Positions 60,069 through 64,000 of a stretch of 64,000 bases of DNA are shown piece by piece (within the stretch, counting starts at the first letter, position 1; the number at the start of each line of letters is the position of its first letter). The position numbers and the translations under genes are program-made. The notes below the pieces were generated by a model. It made no database searches. It saw only the letters and a program-made list of their open reading frames with translations, and was not told the DNA's origin. This DNA comes from Streptomyces sp. Ncost-T10-10d (GTDB taxonomy: Bacteria; Actinomycetota; Actinomycetes; Streptomycetales; Streptomycetaceae), in the NCBI RefSeq assembly GCF_900091955.1, contig NZ_FMDF01000152.1:48014-112013 (forward strand). The letters run 5' to 3'.

Positions 60069-60986
60069 TCAGCCGAGGTAGAAGTCCCGGCGCGCGGCGA
60101 CGAACGACTCGATCGTCTGTGCTGGTTGACCGGTGATGCGTTCGACTTCGTGGGTCGCGCGGTCGTAACGGTTCTCACGGTGCAACCGGGCCATGGTCTC
60201 GATGTGCTGCTCGGCATGCGGCGAAAGGCCTGCCTTTGAGAGCACCGTAGTGATCCACTGGTCCAGTGGGACGTCCGCATAGGACACCGGGCGGCCCAGC
60301 GCCCGGGAGAACTCCTCTGCTACGCCGTTCATGTCCAGCGTGCGCGGTCCGGTCAGCTCGTAGACATGACCCAGGTGCTGTGCCGGATCGTGCAGCACGG
60401 TCGCGACCACTCGTGCCACGTCGCCCGCCGACACCGGTGACGTGCGGCCGGTGCCGAACGGCAGGGCGAGCGTGCCGTTCTCCCTGATCGAATGCGCGGC
60501 GAGCGTGATGAAGAGCGGGTTGTCGAGGAACATCGTGGGCCGCACGTGTACCACCGGCAGGCCCGACCAGTTGAGCACCTGCTCGGAGAGCCAGTGCAGC
60601 CGCTGCTGGTGGGACTCGGTGGTACTGGTGGCGGTCATCTGGGACACCGTCATCTGCGACATGTCCACCAAGCAGTCGAGATCGCCGTGCTCGCGTGCGA
60701 CGGTGGCCACCACGGTCGCCGCCAGCAGGTAGTCCGGCGACACACTCATGCTGAAGTACATCCGGCCGGCACCGTCGAGGGCGTCCGCCACATCGGCGGG
60801 CCGGGTGAGGTCGCCGACGACCACCTCGGCGCCGAGTGCGCGCAGTTCATCCGCGCGATGGTCGTTGCGGTGCACCAACGCGCGCACCGACTCTCCTTGG
60901 TCCAGGAGCAACTCAAGGACGATACGGCTCACACCGCCTGTGCCGCCACCGGCTCCTGTGACGAGAACAAGGTCGCTGGTAACCAT
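60069..60986 (-). CDS. NmrA/NAD(P)H-binding SDR-type reductase
   Basis: A 305-residue atypical short-chain dehydrogenase: Rossmann motif LVLVTGAGGGTGGVSRIVLELLLDQGESVRALVHR, AEVVVGDLTRPADVADALDGAGRMYF, and the later VVHVRPTMFLDNPLF (QOR2/NmrA-like). The SDR catalytic Tyr is not in a standard YxxxK, as usual for this group. GAAGGAGACACCG precedes ATG 60986. It could be an NADP sensor or quinone reductase; no partner gene is adjacent. Confidence 0.88.
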   Translation of the reverse strand: MVTSDLVLVTGAGGGTGGVSRIVLELLLDQGESVRALVHRNDHRADELRALGAEVVVGDLTRPADVADALDGAGRMYFSMSVSPDYLLAATVVATVAREHGDLDCLVDMSQMTVSQMTATSTTESHQQRLHWLSEQVLNWSGLPVVHVRPTMFLDNPLFITLAAHSIRENGTLALPFGTGRTSPVSAGDVARVVATVLHDPAQHLGHVYELTGPRTLDMNGVAEEFSRALGRPVSYADVPLDQWITTVLSKAGLSPHAEQHIETMARLHRENRYDRATHEVERITGQPAQTIESFVAARRDFYLG

Positions 60987-61600
60987 CGGTGTCTCCTTCG
61001 GAGTCAAAGTCTTCGCTTCAGGGAACGGCCCTCTTGCGTGGTGTACGCATCGGAGCCATGGGAGAAGCTTGGCTACCCCCAGCGCCGGACCACGGGTGCC
61101 ACGCGCTTGTGTGGCCACGCGGTGAATGGACATTCCCGGATGGTCCCGGGGCCGCCGGCCTCAGCTCCCGATTCGTTGCTACGGCCTGTTCTGCTCCAGT
61201 CATCGCTGCTCGTCGGCAGATCCCGGGGGCAGAGGGAAGAATCCGTCGATCGTCCAGAACTTCACCGGCGTCTCGTGAACGCGGGCGGGATGACCGGGGG
61301 AGGGCACCGCGCCTGGGACGGCCCCGGCGACGACGGAGACGAGGAGGTCGCTGTCAGCCGCGCGTTCCTGCAGGCCGATCTCCTGCCCGCCACCCGCTGC
61401 ACAGCCCGCTTGCCGCTGACGTGCGCCGGCTCGAGCAGCCTCAGCGAAGTGCTGGGAGGCCAGGTCCGGCATCAGACGGGTCTTGGTGGGCCTGACGAGT
61501 GGGCGGCGCCCGCGCCGCCGGCCGCGCGCTCGTGGTCCACCTGAGGTGCCTGCGATGCCAGGGGGATGCGCTCCAGGTGTACTTGTCCTGATGGGGGCCG
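60987..61600. other. Intergenic stretch with one doubtful minus-strand frame
   Basis: 614 bp. A minus-strand frame from ~61470 to 61200 begins MPDLASQHFAEAARAGARQR and ends KFWTIDGFFPLPPGSADEQR. It has no recognised homologue and no ribosome-binding site, so it is not called as a gene. Confidence 0.4.
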
Positions 61601-62488
61601 TCAATGACTGGTCTGTTGGAGGCTCCGCAAGCCAGCGGGCAGGGCGGCACCAGAGGGTGCCTCTGTGGACCTGTCGAGGAGGCCGGCAGCAATCCTTCGG
61701 ATTGCGGGGAGTCGCGCGAACAGTGCATCTCCGGGGCAGTTGGTGGCAAAGCCGTCGCGATGGCCGGAGATGGCGTCGAATTCGGCCGAACTGCCCTTGG
61801 TGTAGCGGCTCTTGTCGTTCGTGGACGTGAGCCGCACCTTGCTGGTGGGGTCGATGCCGTTCAAGCCGAGCTTCCAGGCGGCGAGGGCTGCGATCGATTG
61901 CTCCATGGCCGCCGGTACGGGAGTGCCTCGTCCGAAGGTGCCGATCGCCGCAATCCCCGTGGTGCCCTGGTTGAACCCGAGTGTGTGAGAGCCGACGACG
62001 GGGCGGTCGGTACCGCCGGCGCGGCCTTCGTAGATCGTGCCGCATTTGTCGACGAGGAAATTGTAGCCGAGGTCTCCCCATCCCTGGTCACGGATCTGGC
62101 CCGTATACAGATTGCGCAGAGTACGCGGGACGTCGGCGCAGTCGTATCCGTTGGGCGTATCGGTGTGATGGATGAAGATCGCAGTCACCCTTTGCGAGTA
62201 ATGGGCATGTGGGTCGCGCTTGGTCTCGTCGGCCCGCCATTGCGTACGCAACACGATGGCGGGCCGAGGCGCCGCACGGGGGAATGTCACTGACCTCGCT
62301 CCGAGCGCCGGGAACGGCAGCGCGGAATCGGCAGTCGACTCCGGAACTGTGTCGGCCCGCCATACGGCGAGGGGGCCCTCCGGCGTCGTATCGCCGACGG
62401 CACGGGCCGTCGTCACTGCGGGCGGTGCCGCCATGAGGGGAACAGCCACAGGGGCCGTGACCCACAGTGCTATCCGGTACAGACGCAC
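61601..62488 (-). CDS. Secreted PGRP-type N-acetylmuramoyl-L-alanine amidase
   Basis: A 295-residue exported protein: GTG 62488 with AGAAGGATTTCCC upstream opens a signal peptide (VRLYRIALWVTAPVAVPLMAAPPAVTTARA). The T7-lysozyme-like PGRP fold has VTAIFIHHTDTPNGYDC (zinc His), QGWGDLGYNFLVDKCGTIYEGRAGG (Tyr and disulfide Cys), SHTLGFNQGTTGIAAIGTFGRG and ISGHRDGFATNCPGDALF (zinc His, Cys at the usual zinc-binding position of amidases). It likely cleaves the amide between MurNAc and L-Ala. The longer frame to 62542 is not used. Confidence 0.93.
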   Translation of the reverse strand: MRLYRIALWVTAPVAVPLMAAPPAVTTARAVGDTTPEGPLAVWRADTVPESTADSALPFPALGARSVTFPRAAPRPAIVLRTQWRADETKRDPHAHYSQRVTAIFIHHTDTPNGYDCADVPRTLRNLYTGQIRDQGWGDLGYNFLVDKCGTIYEGRAGGTDRPVVGSHTLGFNQGTTGIAAIGTFGRGTPVPAAMEQSIAALAAWKLGLNGIDPTSKVRLTSTNDKSRYTKGSSAEFDAISGHRDGFATNCPGDALFARLPAIRRIAAGLLDRSTEAPSGAALPAGLRSLQQTSH

Positions 62489-62766
62489 GGGAAATCCTTC
62501 TTCGTCTTTCGCCGAGGGGGCGGCGGGAACGCGTATGCCCACAGCTTCGCGGTGGGATGTTCGCTGCGCGCCCCGGGTTAGTGCAGACAGGCGAGCGTGC
62601 CGCTGGGCGCCGAGGTGAGGGTTGTGCCGAAGGGTGCCTGCACCGTTGCCTGGAGGAGTGCACCCGGGGTTGCACCTTAGACACGATTATGTGTGCAAAA
62701 CCGCTTTTTCATGATCCTGGGCGTTTTGCCTGGTCAGCCCCATGGGCACGCCCTTTCGCATGATGG

Positions 62767-62793
62767 CAGCCCGCAGCCCGCAGCCCGCAGCCC
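62767..62793 (+). repeat. 7-bp tandem repeat CAGCCCG
   Basis: Three perfect copies at 62767-62787 and six bases of a fourth, in non-coding DNA. Confidence 0.9.
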
Positions 62794-62893
62794 AGCACCG
62801 TGTCGAACAGCCCGTGGGGCGTCGGCGGGACGGGTGTGCGGGAATCCGGCGCTGCGTGGAGATGCTCGTGCCCTGCCGCGAACGCGGTTGCCT

Positions 62894-62914
62894 TCGCGTG
62901 TCGCGTGTCGCGTG
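62894..62914 (+). repeat. 7-bp tandem repeat TCGCGTG
   Basis: Three perfect head-to-tail copies in non-coding DNA. Confidence 0.9.
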
Positions 62915-63287
62915 ATGACGGGCTGGAGGTCAGAGGACTGGGGGAGGAACAGGCAGCTCGGTCCACGACCAGGGCTTCGAGTTCTGTCCGGTCTCCATGA
63001 CATCTGAGGTAGCTGGTGACGGGGAGGCTTGCCGCGCGTGTCGACGCGGATGTGGTGTGGCGGGCCGGCGCGTACTGTTCCCGCAATTCCGAGTACGTGA
63101 GCTACGACATCGTCGGCGACACGCGAGCGCGCGCTCCGCGGCGTGTCGACTCGCCGCCTGAGGGGAGCCGGGCTGCCCGTGAAAGGCCGGGGCCGGCGAT
63201 GGCATCCCGGCTCGGCAGGGCAGCCGACAACGAGATCGCTCATGCTGTAAGGACGGACGGAACGCCAGGGCAGTTACGGGACAACCC

Positions 63288-63494
63288 TCACCCTGGGACT
63301 TCCGTGCGCTCCCACCATTCGTAGACAGGCAATTGGCCCTCGTCGGTTTCCTGGTGACGTGTCGTCGCCTTGAAATGCTCGTATCCACCACGGAACGGGA
63401 TTTTGAGGTCGACTCCGGGCGTGGTGACGGAAACGATCCGCTCAGGAAGATCGTCGGGGCCGCCCTCAAGGACTGCTTTCATCGCGTTGGTCAT
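63288..63494 (-). CDS. DUF5988 family protein
   Basis: A 68-residue protein: MTNAMKAVLEGGPDDLPERI, VDLKIPFRGGYEHFKATTRHQ, LPVYEWWERTEVPG. The LEGGP...R...YEHF...LPVYEW pattern matches the small DUF5988 family of Streptomyces, often found near specialised-metabolite genes, with no known function. ATG 63494 is used; ATG 63482 (MKAVLEGG) is an equal alternative. No biosynthetic gene is adjacent within the window. Confidence 0.75.
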   Translation of the reverse strand: MTNAMKAVLEGGPDDLPERIVSVTTPGVDLKIPFRGGYEHFKATTRHQETDEGQLPVYEWWERTEVPG

Positions 63495-63659
63495 GGCGAA
63501 AGTTTCCCCTGACGGTGGTCCGGCTTCCCCATGACGCGCCGAAGTGCTCGCCGCCGTGTGTCCTGCCGTCATCCCGGCAGCACGCCCGTGATTTCCGGCA
63601 ATCACTCGATGCAGGACACCTGTCCCAGGAGGCGCGGAGACCGGCGGACGCAACCCCGC

Positions 63660-63940
63660 GGAGTTCGCGAACCTGCGGTACGCGCCTTGTCGGCCAGCCG
63701 GGCTACGACGTGGCCGCCTCGCGGTCGCGCCACAGGTCGGCTGGTCATCCGGTCTCCACGTCGACCGGCACGGCCCTGTGGACACGGCTCTTGCGCATCG
63801 CGTACTCGTCGGTAGCCACAGGCCCGCGGGCCTGTGGCTGAAGCCCTGGCATCGCGTCGATCAGTTGCGATTCCATGCTGCGGCTGACGGGGACGCCGAA
63901 CACGCGCAAGGCGGGCGGGTGATGCGCCTGCGGATGGAAG
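63660..63940 (-). pseudogene. Decayed ISL3-family transposase fragment
   Basis: The minus strand reads RVFGVPVSRSMESQLIDAMP...VATDEYAMRKSRVHRAVPVDVETG, corresponding to the ISL3 region VPVS-ST-LRL...GVDDFA-R-G--YGT-LVDVET with the first catalytic Asp in the TDEYA motif. A stop follows; the continuation is found in another frame (WRDREAAT) and then a third (RLADKA). Both ends are missing, so the fragment is dead. Confidence 0.65.
63814..63839. repeat. 26-bp perfect palindrome
   Basis: AGCCACAGGCCCG directly followed by its reverse complement CGGGCCTGTGGCT, no spacer, inside the ISL3 remnant. It could act as a hairpin or a recombination product. Confidence 0.9.
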
Positions 63941-63944
63941 TGTG

Positions 63945-64000
63945 TAAGACCGACCGGCAAAGTGGGGGCGGCGTCGCGGGGCTGGGCGACGCGGCATCTG
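63945..64000 (+). mobile_element. End of a second MITE-like copy, cut by the window edge
   Basis: TAAGACCGACCGGCAAAGTG followed by GGGGCGGCGTCGCGGGGCTG matches the left end of the 46977 element almost base for base over ~55 bp. It abuts the ISL3 remnant and runs off the window. Confidence 0.65.

Larger units (their letters stand above)
62489..63287. other. Gene-free stretch with two heptamer microrepeats
   Basis: 799 bp without a supported gene. It holds two perfect 7-bp tandem arrays, CAGCCCG x3 plus partial (62767-62793) and TCGCGTG x3 (62894-62914). A low-GC patch near 62680-62710 (ACGATTATGTGTGCAAAACC) may hold a promoter. Confidence 0.5.

Noticed and set aside
61200..61470. Minus-strand 90-codon frame MPDLASQHFAEAARAGARQR... 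as a gene
   Set aside because: No ribosome-binding site, no recognisable family and compositional features of non-coding GC-rich DNA.

Overview
The window looks like part of a Streptomyces chromosome. It is GC-rich with strong GC third-position bias, it carries a geosmin synthase, a whiE-type spore-pigment polyketide cluster, an NsdA-type developmental regulator, and TTA (bldA-type) codons concentrated in one operon. All calls come from reading the sequence; no database search was run.

Layout. 1-9.2 kb: the end of an unusual double alpha/beta-hydrolase, then a whiE-like type II PKS cluster (divergent FAD hydroxylase; SchA/CurD-like protein, cupin, KS-alpha, KS-beta, ACP, aromatase/cyclase, TcmI-type cyclase) closed by a 20-bp hairpin and a convergent O-methyltransferase. 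9.2-10.4 kb: a secreted beta-helix protein. 10.5-16.3 kb: a divergent acyl-CoA catabolic block (acyl-CoA synthetase / enoyl-CoA hydratase, DUF35 protein and two thiolase-fold proteins), with a perfect match to the KstR operator pattern in the divergent promoter. 16.4-19.5 kb: small genes and three decayed genes (PNPOx-like and CGNR protein truncated head to head, and a collapsed GH95). 19.4-23.7 kb: geosmin synthase and a secreted amidase.

23.7-33.8 kb: a ROK repressor divergent from a tightly overlapping sugar operon (RbsA-type ATPase, two permeases, binding lipoprotein, TIM-barrel isomerase, large secreted ThuA/sugar-dehydrogenase/PKD/CBM protein). Three of these genes carry a TTA codon. 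33.9-43.9 kb: a phosphotransferase, NsdA, a PAS-SpoIIE phosphatase, zinc-independent ribosomal proteins L33 and L31 behind a candidate Zur site, a YoaK membrane protein, a tyrosine phosphatase, a DinB protein, a PadR/SnoaL divergent pair and a DUF1348 protein.

44-48.6 kb is a genomic scrapyard. An LPMO with frameshift and nonsense mutation is joined to a frameshifted dienelactone hydrolase. An MFS gene reads through into the antisense of a truncated phosphonoacetate-hydrolase gene. A roughly 200-bp MITE-like element follows, then a truncated methyltransferase. 48.8-51.9 kb holds a secreted Gly-rich protein, a GPP34 protein and an APH-like kinase. 52-59.5 kb is a dipeptide-type ABC transporter co-oriented with a C45-family self-processing amidase/acyltransferase, divergent from an RpiR regulator with a palindromic operator candidate. 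60-64 kb has an NmrA-type reductase, a PGRP amidase, a DUF5988 protein, a decayed ISL3 transposase and a second copy of the MITE end at the window edge.

The most promising leads are the C45/ABC/RpiR unit, the TTA-rich sugar operon, the KstR-like box over the DUF35/thiolase-fold block, and the MITE-like repeat.
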